A stretch of 54,494 nucleotides of DNA, taken from NCBI GenBank assembly GCA_002296655.1, contig DBIN01000060.1:1-54494 (forward strand). The letters run 5' to 3'. Origin of the DNA: Acinetobacter sp. UBA801 (GTDB lineage Bacteria; Pseudomonadota; Gammaproteobacteria; Pseudomonadales; Moraxellaceae). The position numbers were made by a program, and so were the translations under genes. A model generated the notes under the pieces. It saw only the letters and a list, made by a program, of their open reading frames with translations, was not told where the DNA came from and made no database searches. Positions 1-6,895 of this stretch are shown here, piece by piece. Numbering within the stretch: position 1 is the first letter of the stretch; each line of letters starts with the position of its first letter.

Positions 1-2
1 CC

Positions 3-521
3 ATTAAACTGATTGCAGAAAGTGGTGGTGGCTTTGTGTATAGCGAAAAGGGTAGCAATACACTTTCAATCAAGCCTCTTTATAAAAAGACCTTTTGGGA
101 TGCGTTCACAGTAGATGATTATGACCGCTTGATACCTGATTCATTGGTCACCAGTCAGTCCACAGATTATGAGCTTTATCCTGATTACAACGGCATCACG
201 CTAACAAATGACAGAACAGGCAAGCAAGGGCAAGTCAAACGCACAGGCACGGCAGCAGACGTGCTATTACCACCTGAAAATAATCCTTTGTTTGATGTGG
301 TCAGCATGGGCGCATTCGGTAAAGCCAAACTAGCCAAAGCAGGCATGGTGGAAACACACACATTGACCATGCCAATTTCTACAGAAGTTGGCGAATGTGC
401 ACCAGGCGAAGTCTTTGCATTTAACGCAGAGTGGTGGGGCATTGTTGAAAGTGTCAGCGTGTCATTCAGCCATGCCAAAGTGAATCAAACTGTCAAAGTG
501 GAGCGTGTGAATCGTGAGTAA
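3..521 (+). CDS. phage tail-associated protein, C-terminal part (gene starts before the window)
   Basis: The frame is open from the first bases of the window, so only the last 172 residues are present; the first internal ATG is at 36. The fragment ends in a beta-rich stretch (residues like EWWGIVESVSVSF) resembling the C-termini of phage tail or baseplate proteins. It overlaps the next gene by 8 bp (next ATG at 514), which is typical of tightly packed phage late genes. The call as tail-associated rests on its position just ahead of the lysis genes and on the type of protein that follows. The exact family is not recognised. Confidence 0.6.
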   Translation: MKLIAESGGGFVYSEKGSNTLSIKPLYKKTFWDAFTVDDYDRLIPDSLVTSQSTDYELYPDYNGITLTNDRTGKQGQVKRTGTAADVLLPPENNPLFDVVSMGAFGKAKLAKAGMVETHTLTMPISTEVGECAPGEVFAFNAEWWGIVESVSVSFSHAKVNQTVKVERVNRE

Positions 522-744
522 TGCACTGCAAAGATTGATTGATTTAATGCCCAAAGCGCCTGAATTCGTGGGCGAAATCACGCATGAAAATCATCCGAAT
601 TATAAAGTTTTAGTTGTAGATGGGTCTGGGCTAGTGATGTGTACCAGCACGACTCGCTACAACGTCGGCGCAACGGTTTTTATATCAGATGGGGAGATAA
701 AACGCTTGGCGGCAAGCGGTGATGTAGTGCAAATCGAAGTGTGA
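514..744 (+). CDS. small phage tail-module protein
   Basis: This 76-residue protein starts ALQRLIDLMPKAPEF and has a short beta-barrel-like body ending in NVGATVFISDGEIKRLA. Small phage proteins of this layout (a short helix with prolines, then an OB/SH3-like barrel with a VGD/A-RVFV-type motif) often sit directly after a tail gene. Its start overlaps the upstream gene by 8 bp, implying translational coupling. Function is inferred from layout only; no catalytic residues are seen. Confidence 0.6.
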   Translation: MSNALQRLIDLMPKAPEFVGEITHENHPNYKVLVVDGSGLVMCTSTTRYNVGATVFISDGEIKRLAASGDVVQIEV

Positions 745-760
745 ATTTTTAAATTAAAGC

Positions 761-784
761 AAGCGTCCGAAAGGGCGTTTTTTT
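761..784 (+). terminator. rho-independent terminator-like hairpin between tail and lysis genes
   Basis: A stem formed by 761-768 and 773-780 with a GAAA tetraloop is followed by seven T (778-784). It lies directly between the tail gene and the holin candidate. The AGGG at the 3' side of the stem is also a possible ribosome site for the ATG at 785, so the structure may act on translation as well as on transcription. Confidence 0.6.
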
Positions 785-802
785 ATGTCTGGAGAAAAGA
801 CA

Positions 803-1174
803 ATGCAAGAAAACGCATTACCGTGGTTTATTAAATTAGTTCCAGCAGTTGTGGGGGCAATCCTTGCTTTAGTGCTAAGCGGGGATATTGATAAAGAAGG
901 GAAAATACAAGTCACGTTAGGCGTGATTGGCAAGTTCCTATTCAGTGTGTCAGTCAGCTTATATGGCGGTGCTGCATTCATTGAATACTACGAATTAAAC
1001 CAATATTCACACATGGCGCAAGGCTTTGTGATGTTGATTTTCGCTGTATTTGGATTACTTACGATTGGTATCGTCTATCAATCAATTGCACTGATGCAGG
1101 GTAAATCAATTGCAGAAGTCATTGCGGAAGTGAAAGCTGCTTTCGTTGCTATTATCGGGGGTGGCAACAAGTGA
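803..1174 (+). CDS. three-helix membrane protein, putative phage holin
   Basis: The 123-residue product has three hydrophobic segments, at about residues 8-26, 40-64 and 72-95, and a lysine-containing C-terminus. Its position between tail genes and an endolysin, with a 4-bp GTGA overlap into a second membrane protein, fits a class I holin in a lysis cassette. I chose the ATG at 803 because GGAG (791-794) precedes it by 8 bases. An in-frame ATG at 785 would add MSGEKT, giving a two-start arrangement like that of lambda S. Holin activity is inferred from topology and context, not from a recognised family signature. Confidence 0.6.
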   Translation: MQENALPWFIKLVPAVVGAILALVLSGDIDKEGKIQVTLGVIGKFLFSVSVSLYGGAAFIEYYELNQYSHMAQGFVMLIFAVFGLLTIGIVYQSIALMQGKSIAEVIAEVKAAFVAIIGGGNK

Positions 1175-1458
1175 AATTAATTAATGACTGGAAACAAGCT
1201 TGGAAACTCAAGTCAGTACAAGTTGGCGCCTTATGGGCGTTTTTTTACGTCTTGATGTACGCGGCTTTTGAATTGTTGTGGCTATTTGGCTCTAACTTTC
1301 CACAATTTTGGGCAGCAGTACCACAGGAAGTTAAAGAGCTATTGCCACATTCATGGGTGCTATGGCTTGGCTTCTTAAACAATGTGCTAAGTGTATTTTC
1401 CCGCTTGAAATATCAGCCTGAATTGCATGGAGATAATGATGAGCAAAAAACTAACTGA
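1171..1458 (+). CDS. two-helix membrane protein of the lysis cassette (second holin or antiholin candidate)
   Basis: This 95-residue protein starts with GTG at 1171, overlapping the previous stop (GTGA), and runs 20 bases into the endolysin gene. It has two hydrophobic segments (about residues 18-40 and 62-80) rich in Trp and Phe and a charged C-terminal tail. Small two-helix proteins next to a muramidase in Acinetobacter prophages are usually annotated as holins or DUF7940-like lysis proteins. A terminator-like hairpin with seven T lies inside its coding sequence at about 1225-1246. Confidence in a coding gene is high; confidence in the exact role is moderate. Confidence 0.6.
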   Translation: MKLINDWKQAWKLKSVQVGALWAFFYVLMYAAFELLWLFGSNFPQFWAAVPQEVKELLPHSWVLWLGFLNNVLSVFSRLKYQPELHGDNDEQKTN

Positions 1459-2020
1459 AGCACAGATTCATACACAAGCCTCAAAACTCGGCATCGAAGC
1501 CGCTGCATTAAAAGCTGTGATCGAAGTTGAGTGCAAGGGCAGTGGGTTTAATGCTGACGGTACACCGGTGATTCTATTTGAGCGTCATGTATTTCGGCAA
1601 AGACTGATTGCTAACGGTAAAGCAGCAATAGCGGACAAAGCTATGCGTGAGCGTCCTGATCTGTGTAATAAAACCATGGGCAACTATGGTTTATATTCAG
1701 CACAGCACGGACGATTGAATGCGGCCGCTCAATATCATCGTGAATCGGCTTTAGAGTCGGCAAGTTGGGGAATTGGTCAAGTAATGGGTTATCACTGGAA
1801 ATCACTAGGCTATTCGACTCTGCAAAATTTCATCAATGCCATGTACCGTGATGAAGCATCACAGCTTGAAGCAATGTGCCGCTATATTGTGACAAACAAG
1901 CTGATTAATGCACTCAAAAATAAGGATTGGCGAGCATTTGCACGTGGCTATAATGGCCCTGCGTATGCAAAGAACTCTTATGATGTGAAGCTAGGTAATG
2001 CGTATAAAAAAGCCCGCTAA
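1439..2020 (+). CDS. phage endolysin, N-acetylmuramidase family (DUF3380/PF11860)
   Basis: This 193-residue enzyme is predicted to cleave the glycan strand of peptidoglycan at the end of the lytic cycle. Family hallmarks are the N-terminal VIEVECKGSGF segment with the presumed catalytic Glu29, the LFERHVF motif soon after, and the ASWGIGQVMG segment in the middle. There is no signal peptide, so export would depend on the holin candidates upstream. The start at ATG 1439 is preferred because GGAG (1429-1432) is 6 bases upstream; ATGs at 1427 and 1436 are also in frame. The stop codon lies inside the loop of a bidirectional terminator. Confidence 0.9.
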   Translation: MSKKLTEAQIHTQASKLGIEAAALKAVIEVECKGSGFNADGTPVILFERHVFRQRLIANGKAAIADKAMRERPDLCNKTMGNYGLYSAQHGRLNAAAQYHRESALESASWGIGQVMGYHWKSLGYSTLQNFINAMYRDEASQLEAMCRYIVTNKLINALKNKDWRAFARGYNGPAYAKNSYDVKLGNAYKKAR

Positions 2021-2029
2021 ATGCGGGCT
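2011..2029. terminator. bidirectional rho-independent terminator
   Basis: AGCCCGC and GCGGGCT form a perfect 7-bp stem around a TAAAT loop that contains the endolysin stop. A run of A on the left side becomes a T-tract for minus-strand transcripts, so it most clearly terminates the gene at 2044-2424. On the plus strand the T-tract is weak (TATTCT). Confidence 0.8.
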
Positions 2030-2043
2030 ATTCTCTAAAGGTA

Positions 2044-2424
2044 TTAGCTATTTATCACTTCATATTTAGCATTTTCAAATTCACCTTTAATTGAAAGTGT
2101 AAACTCCAAACGCTTAAAAAATTTAAAATATTCTTGGATAGATATATTCTTCTGGTATTCGTTAACGCTTACTGCCTCGCCACTCTTTAACTTTTCCAAT
2201 TGATTCATGTCGCTGAGCACATGAATCGTTACGGTAAAGTTCTCAATATCATTAGAACGTCCATGATAATTAGCAGTTGTTTTTATACCAATAATCACTT
2301 CATCTTTATCGATATCAAAATATTTTTTTAACGACGAGCGTAGCGTAGATGTGTCTGCATCATCAGCAGCCACACTACCCACATAATCTTTATATTGAGT
2401 GTTTGCATTAAAATTCTGAATCAT
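2044..2424 (-). CDS. hypothetical prophage cargo protein
   Basis: This 126-residue soluble protein has no recognised domain. It begins MIQNFNANTQYKDYVG and is rich in Asp, Glu and Lys, with alternating hydrophobic residues (NFTVTIHVL, RLEFTLSIKGEF) that suggest a mixed alpha/beta fold. It is on the strand opposite to the late genes, just beyond the lysis cassette, a common location for lysogenic-conversion genes. A ribosome site (AAGGT) precedes the ATG at 2424, and the bidirectional terminator lies 15 bases past its stop. No function is proposed. Confidence 0.6.
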   Translation of the reverse strand: MIQNFNANTQYKDYVGSVAADDADTSTLRSSLKKYFDIDKDEVIIGIKTTANYHGRSNDIENFTVTIHVLSDMNQLEKLKSGEAVSVNEYQKNISIQEYFKFFKRLEFTLSIKGEFENAKYEVINS

Positions 2425-2517
2425 TATTTATTACCTTTAAAATTAATATTTTTAAAACACAAAGTTAAATCATTGTTGATGAATAAATGGAATACGGCAC
2501 CCCCAAGCAAATGACAT

Positions 2518-3816
2518 TTAGAGTTTAATCTCAAGCAGCTCATCCCATTTAAAAGGATTCCTGCTCAATTTATCACGGCTCATTGACCAGTTCCGATCTG
2601 GTAGAAAGCAGCTACCTGCAGCTATTTTCTTTTTGCCGAATTTCTTCTGAACACCTTCAAGCGCCTGCATCAAACTTTCTTTTTTCTGCACTTCTTCCAT
2701 GTCAGTGAGCAAGTCATAAATATGTGATGACTTTGGCTCAAGACACGTCAAAATAACCCCGCATTTTTTAAACTTCACATCTTTTCTGTATAACAGATTC
2801 ATCATCTGTACGGCTCTATCAACTAGATCAAGCACACAGTCGGTCGGCTGTGCAAAGGTTGAAGTGAGCGATTTATTGTAGAACGGTACATTTGGATCAA
2901 ACGGATTTGAGTGTGCGAAAGCGGTAATAGAGCCACACAACAAGTTTTCACTTCTCAGCCGTGAGCATGCATCTTGCGCATACATTGACATGGCTTCTCT
3001 TAAGTCATTTATGTCTGTGACTTTTGTGCCGAATGAGCGGCTGGCCACTATCTGTTTCTTACTCGGTGGGGTATGCTCAATTTCAATGCATGATATGCCT
3101 TGCAGCTCTGCCACTGTTCTAGCCATAACAATTGAAAATAGTTTTTTAATGTTGCGCGGGTCAGTGGACGCAAGGTCATACACTGTATTGATACTCATAT
3201 CATTCAGTCTTTTCGCGTGTTTACGCCCAACACCCCAAACTTCTGACACATCGATTGTGCCAAAAAGCTGCTCCTTATTTATTGGATCCATGCTCACCAA
3301 ATCGCATACACCTCTGAATTGGGCATTTTTTTTGGCAATATGGTTTGCAATTTTGGCTTCGGTCTTTGTTCTGCCAATACCAACGCAGACAGGCAATCCT
3401 AGCCATTTCCAAATGCGCTCACGCATCTGCTGCGCATAGTCACTTAGGTCAAACTTATTAGTGTATGCAGTCAACTCAAGAAAGCTTTCATCTATAGAAT
3501 ATATTTCTTGTTCACCCGGCCCCACAAATTCAGACAGTATCGAATGAAAGCGACGGGACATTTCAGCATATAAAGCATAGTTGCTAGACAATACTTGGAC
3601 ATTATTGTGGTGAATAATGTCTTTGATCTCAAACACAGGCACACCCATTTTGATGCCTAAGTCTTTGGCTTCTTGACTACGTGCCACCGCGCAACCATCA
3701 TTGTTTGATAGAACAATAACAGGCTTGTTGTTTAGTGATGGATCGAATACACGCTCACAGCTGACGTAACAGTTATTCACGTCAATGAGCGCAAATACAC
3801 GATTTGCGTTTCTCAT
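2518..3816 (-). CDS. umuC: UmuC-type Y-family DNA polymerase (polymerase V catalytic subunit)
   Basis: The 432-residue product is a full-length translesion polymerase. It has the N-terminal metal-binding Asp12 in [12 protein letters not shown] and the SIDE motif (Asp109, Glu110). A helix-hairpin-helix region ([13 protein letters not shown]) and the UmuC C-terminal region follow. It would act with a processed UmuD dimer at stalled forks. The ATG at 3816 is 20 bases downstream of the umuD-like stop, with AAGAAG as ribosome site, so the two form an operon. UmuDC pairs are frequent prophage cargo in Acinetobacter and contribute to damage-induced mutagenesis. Confidence 0.93.
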   Translation of the reverse strand: MRNANRVFALIDVNNCYVSCERVFDPSLNNKPVIVLSNNDGCAVARSQEAKDLGIKMGVPVFEIKDIIHHNNVQVLSSNYALYAEMSRRFHSILSEFVGPGEQEIYSIDESFLELTAYTNKFDLSDYAQQMRERIWKWLGLPVCVGIGRTKTEAKIANHIAKKNAQFRGVCDLVSMDPINKEQLFGTIDVSEVWGVGRKHAKRLNDMSINTVYDLASTDPRNIKKLFSIVMARTVAELQGISCIEIEHTPPSKKQIVASRSFGTKVTDINDLREAMSMYAQDACSRLRSENLLCGSITAFAHSNPFDPNVPFYNKSLTSTFAQPTDCVLDLVDRAVQMMNLLYRKDVKFKKCGVILTCLEPKSSHIYDLLTDMEEVQKKESLMQALEGVQKKFGKKKIAAGSCFLPDRNWSMSRDKLSRNPFKWDELLEIKL

Positions 3817-3836
3817 GATTTATTCTTCTTATTGTT

Positions 3837-4451
3837 TTAGACAGACAGGTTTTTTAAGTTCCAAGTCACAACAGCGACAACTTCAAATGTTTGACCATCT
3901 TTTAAATAAATACTGTCATAGTCAGGGCTTTCTGCCTTAAGCCAAGCTTCGGGTAAGGTTGCAGGGTCGTAGTCTTCACCAAAATGCTCTACCAATTCAC
4001 TTTTAGACATTTTGTCTGTAATCATTAAGCGTTTAATGGTCAGGTCTTTTTGGTCGATTAATGCAACCACAATGCTGCGGTGTTTGGCTTCTTTGCTACG
4101 GTCAACAATGACTACATCGCCATATTCAAGCCCAGCATTGACCATTGATGTCGTACGTATCGTATTTAAAAACGTAGCATTGGCATTTGAAATAAGGTGC
4201 TCGTTTAGGTCGATGCTTTTATCAATGTAGTCTTGGGCGGGGGATGGGAAACCTGCAGGAATGGATTCAGAAGCAATGGGAATGCTTACGTGTGTACGTG
4301 GTGACACTTGCGTAAAACCATGGCGATCGAGCAGCGTGATTTGTTCAAGAATTGCATTGATTGTAGGGCTAGGTTTGCCCTCAGGACCCATAATTTGTTG
4401 AAGTGATGACCAGGCGTCATCCGAGAAATAAATCGGCAGTTTTTTTGACAT
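3837..4451 (-). CDS. umuD: UmuD-like self-cleaving peptidase with N-terminal extension (UmuDAb-like)
   Basis: At 204 residues this is much longer than enterobacterial UmuD (139 residues), like UmuDAb of Acinetobacter. The C-terminal half is a LexA/UmuD S24 peptidase with Ser102 in RTTSMVNAG and Lys140 in LTIKRL. The likely cleavage bond is Ala66-Gly67 (SIPAGFPSP). Residues 1-45 (LPIYFSDDAW then KPSPTINAILEQI) look like a strand followed by two helices, as in ribbon-helix-helix DNA-binding domains. A repressor role is inferred from this; UmuDAb is known to repress SOS genes. AGGAG lies 7 bases before the ATG. Confidence 0.88.
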   Translation of the reverse strand: MSKKLPIYFSDDAWSSLQQIMGPEGKPSPTINAILEQITLLDRHGFTQVSPRTHVSIPIASESIPAGFPSPAQDYIDKSIDLNEHLISNANATFLNTIRTTSMVNAGLEYGDVVIVDRSKEAKHRSIVVALIDQKDLTIKRLMITDKMSKSELVEHFGEDYDPATLPEAWLKAESPDYDSIYLKDGQTFEVVAVVTWNLKNLSV

Positions 4452-4495
4452 TATGTGCTCCTACGCTACATGGCGTGTTTGAAGTTTGCACACAT

Positions 4496-4525
4496 AGAAT
4501 AGCTATAAATAGATCAGGCTTTCAA
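4496..4525 (-). promoter_or_regulatory. candidate promoter of the umuD-umuC operon
   Basis: On the minus strand TTGAAA (4525-4520) and TATTCT (4501-4496) are separated by 18 bases, 45 bases before the umuD-like start codon. The TTGAAA lies in a small palindrome (CTTGAAAG). I do not see an unambiguous LexA or UmuDAb operator. Confidence 0.4.
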
Positions 4526-4610
4526 GTGGTGTTTGTCTGAATTATTTTGAGCAAATGAAAGTTAAGTGATAAATTCTTGAAAGCAATAATAATAAAATCG
4601 GAAAATTACA

Positions 4611-4883
4611 ATGAGTCTCAGTCACTTGGTTTTAGCCATTCTTGCTTTGCTTATCGCTGGCACTTTACTCACACTTAAAGCAGAAGAGACCCGAAGAATA
4701 GACCCTGAATGCGGGCATGAATACCGCACCGAGCTATGCAACGGGTATCTGTATGCCAAGTACAACGACTTACCCTCAGCAGATAGGTGCGACGATGAAA
4801 AAGACGACCCTGAAATAAATTTTAACGAAGAGTTCCACAAAGGCTGTTTAAGTTTTTTTGATAGGCTTTTGGCTGTCAGGTAG
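4611..4883 (+). CDS. small single-helix membrane-anchored protein
   Basis: The 90-residue product has an N-terminal hydrophobic segment (residues 5-21) followed by a charged, cysteine-containing domain (Cys residues in CGHEYRTELCNGYLY, ADRCDD and KGCLSF). This suggests a periplasmic or membrane-anchored protein with disulfides. GGAAAA precedes the ATG but is a weak ribosome site. An overlapping minus-strand frame (4622-4909) looks less protein-like. It sits between umuDC and the Panacea cassette. No family is recognised and coding status is moderate. Confidence 0.45.
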   Translation: MSLSHLVLAILALLIAGTLLTLKAEETRRIDPECGHEYRTELCNGYLYAKYNDLPSADRCDDEKDDPEINFNEEFHKGCLSFFDRLLAVR

Positions 4884-5190
4884 TAGACACATGGTGCAAA
4901 CCCAAACATTCCAAGGGGTGTCCGAATAAAAATAATGTAGTGTTAAGTTTGACCATAATGTGGTCTGTGAAACAATATGTATGTTCCACAGTATTGCATA
5001 TTTGCGGTATATGTTATTAAATAGAGTGAAGGGCAGTATAGTGAACAATAAGTTCCGATCTGTCTTTTTTTGACTATAAAATATTGATTTTGGAAATATT
5101 ATGAACACCTTCACTGAATTCCGACAATGTTAATCCTTAGATTTTTCGATCTGGGTCTTGTTGATTTAAGTGTTAATTTTGGAGGTGAAT
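4884..5190 (+). other. 307-bp AT-rich leader of the Panacea cassette with a 15-bp palindrome
   Basis: No convincing gene is seen here. The stretch holds a palindrome, GACCATAATGTGGTC (4951-4965, perfect 5-bp arms). A strong ribosome site GGAGGTG (5181-5187) lies just before the first cassette gene. TTGACT at about 5080 could be a -35 element, but no well-spaced -10 stands out. The palindrome is a possible operator for autoregulation. Confidence 0.4.
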
Positions 5191-5715
5191 ATGGGTAATA
5201 AATATACAGCAATGGATGTTGCTAACTATATTATTTGGTACGTCAATAATAAAGAATCAAAGCCTCTAGGCTCTCTTACCCCGTTAAAGCTTCAAAAAAT
5301 TCTATATTATGTGACAACTAGCTATTTAAAAAAGACTGAAAAATTAATTATCAATGACAGTTTTGAAAAATGGCAATATGGTCCTGTTGTAACGGATGTA
5401 TATCACTGCTTCAAAAACCATGGCATAAGCCATTTAAAGGATACTGCACCAAAAATAATTGAAGATGATGAATCATTTTTAGGTTTTAAAAAGATTCCTT
5501 TTAAACAAAGTATTTTTGATGAAGACCAGGAATTTAAAGAAGTAGCTAATAAAGTAATAGAGACTCTTATTAATTTTAGGGCGTTTGATCTTGTGGAAAT
5601 GACACATGATGAATATGCTTGGAAAAAATATGAACCATTAATTCAAAAAGGCACTAAGGAATTAAAATATTCCAAAGAAGACTTGTTAAATGCTAAAGAT
5701 GTTTGTGGTATTTAA
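5191..5715 (+). CDS. Panacea-domain protein (SocA-like, DUF4065), putative antitoxin
   Basis: This 174-residue protein carries the hallmarks of the SocA/Panacea family: LTPLKLQKILYY (residues 29-40), FEKWQYGPVV (58-67) with a following Tyr, and a late MTHDEYAWKK motif. Panacea domains are known as promiscuous antitoxins that neutralise many unrelated toxins encoded beside them, and SocA is an adaptor for proteolysis. I chose ATG 5191 because GGAGGTG is just upstream; a GTG at 5170 would add seven unlikely residues. The stop TAA overlaps the next start (TAATG), so the two genes are translationally coupled. The AT-rich composition suggests transfer. Confidence 0.85.
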   Translation: MGNKYTAMDVANYIIWYVNNKESKPLGSLTPLKLQKILYYVTTSYLKKTEKLIINDSFEKWQYGPVVTDVYHCFKNHGISHLKDTAPKIIEDDESFLGFKKIPFKQSIFDEDQEFKEVANKVIETLINFRAFDLVEMTHDEYAWKKYEPLIQKGTKELKYSKEDLLNAKDVCGI

Positions 5716-6512
5716 TGACTGATAAATCTAAAGCTATTTTAGAAGAGCTAATAAAAGGCCATATTGATCCAAAAGGGTTTAATGACGAGGAGGTTGTTAA
5801 AAAAGCAGCCTCCTTGTTTCTGTTTTTAAGTGATGGTTTTATTAAAAGAGCTTCACACGAAACATTTTATTTATTGCCTTATAAAGATATTTTTATATAT
5901 TTATTTGCTAATGATTTTGAATTTAAGTCAGAAACTTATTCTAGTTTTATATCAACAGTTTTTGAAGAAATGCAAAAACAACCTGAGTATGATGAATCAC
6001 CTTATTCTGAGTATTTAGAGGAATGCTATAATAAATTCACTCAACACATATCATTAGCACAAGTCCAAAAACATTATATTGTGGAAGTGACAAAGAGATC
6101 GAAAGAAGCTGCAGACGAAGCAATTAGTGCTGCTGAACACGCAAAAGAAATGCAAAAAGATATGATGGTAAACTACATTACTATCTTAGGCATATTTGCT
6201 TCCATCATTATTACAATTTTTGGAGGCATGCAAATTATTAGTGCGACAAGCAAACTATTACAAACATCTATTAAATTGCCAACACTGGTAATGGTATTAA
6301 CATTATTAGCATTATTGATTGTTATTATTCTTGGCGTTTTACTATCATGGGTAAATAGTATTAGGCATAATGAAAAAGACGTACCCGCTTTAAGTTATGC
6401 AATAATCTTTCTTGCTTCTGTACTTGCGTTATCTGGAACGTATATTTATATAAATAATGGTTTTTCTGAGGGGAATAGCCAAGTGCTGATATCAGAGAAA
6501 GAAGAAAAGTAA
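5715..6512 (+). CDS. three-helix membrane protein, putative toxin or effector partner of the Panacea protein
   Basis: The 265-residue product has an acidic and aromatic N-terminal domain (residues 1-110), a predicted coiled coil (about 112-150, with EAADEAISAAEHAKEMQ), and three transmembrane segments (about 153-176, 188-213 and 223-247). It ends in a charged tail. I recognise no enzymatic motif. A coiled coil leading into a helical bundle suggests an oligomeric membrane effector, perhaps a pore former held in check by the Panacea protein. The ATG at 5715 shares a base with the upstream stop. A terminator hairpin starts at its stop codon. Function is inferred from genetic pairing. Confidence 0.7.
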   Translation: MTDKSKAILEELIKGHIDPKGFNDEEVVKKAASLFLFLSDGFIKRASHETFYLLPYKDIFIYLFANDFEFKSETYSSFISTVFEEMQKQPEYDESPYSEYLEECYNKFTQHISLAQVQKHYIVEVTKRSKEAADEAISAAEHAKEMQKDMMVNYITILGIFASIIITIFGGMQIISATSKLLQTSIKLPTLVMVLTLLALLIVIILGVLLSWVNSIRHNEKDVPALSYAIIFLASVLALSGTYIYINNGFSEGNSQVLISEKEEK

Positions 6513-6543
6513 CCTTATCATAGGACTGCCGATAAAGGTTTTA
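6511..6543 (+). terminator. terminator of the Panacea cassette
   Basis: AACCTTATC and GATAAAGGTT form a stem with a single bulged base, closing a loop of about 11 bases, and TTTT follows. It begins within the stop codon of the membrane protein gene. Confidence 0.55.
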
Positions 6544-6594
6544 ATTAAATCGGGATAACTCACCAGCGGTCCACCATGCCACGCCAATCTCGCA

Positions 6595-6813
6595 TTATTT
6601 TCTCTTAGGGCAGTTCTTTCCATTGCCACCTGGCAAGCAATCACATGCTCGCCCATCCTTGTCACGATCCAAGCTTTTCCAACCTGTTTGTCCTGAATTT
6701 TTACGCTGCTCATACCAAGCTTGAGCTTCTTTTTGTGTACTGAAGTTTGCGCATTTCTTTGCATAGGATTGAATTGAAATAAGAGAAAAGGCGATAAGTA
6801 GTATAAATTTCAT
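6595..6813 (-). CDS. small secreted Excalibur-domain (calcium-binding-like) protein
   Basis: This 72-residue protein has a clear signal peptide (MKFILLIAFSLISIQSYA, cleavage before KKCANF). The mature part of about 54 residues ends with the Excalibur signature DRDKDGRACDCLP, an EF-hand-like loop of alternating Asp with paired cysteines. Such domains are found alone or fused to extracellular nucleases and surface proteins. It is the last recognisable gene before the host MFS transporter and may be prophage cargo or a host gene at the boundary. Calcium binding is inferred from the family. Confidence 0.75.
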   Translation of the reverse strand: MKFILLIAFSLISIQSYAKKCANFSTQKEAQAWYEQRKNSGQTGWKSLDRDKDGRACDCLPGGNGKNCPKRK

Positions 6814-6895
6814 TAGGTAGTGTTCTTAATTTAGCAAGGCGTGCTTTTCATTACATTTAATCATAAAATTAAGAACATCTGTGTCTTATGCTGCG

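Noticed and set aside
4622..4909. 95-codon minus-strand frame over the small membrane gene
   Set aside because: The plus-strand frame has a natural transmembrane start and a hydrophilic tail; the opposite frame has a low-complexity Ser/Lys composition and no ribosome site.
6492..6764. 90-codon minus-strand frame overlapping the Excalibur gene
   Set aside because: It is in another frame of the well-supported signal-peptide protein and has no plausible start.
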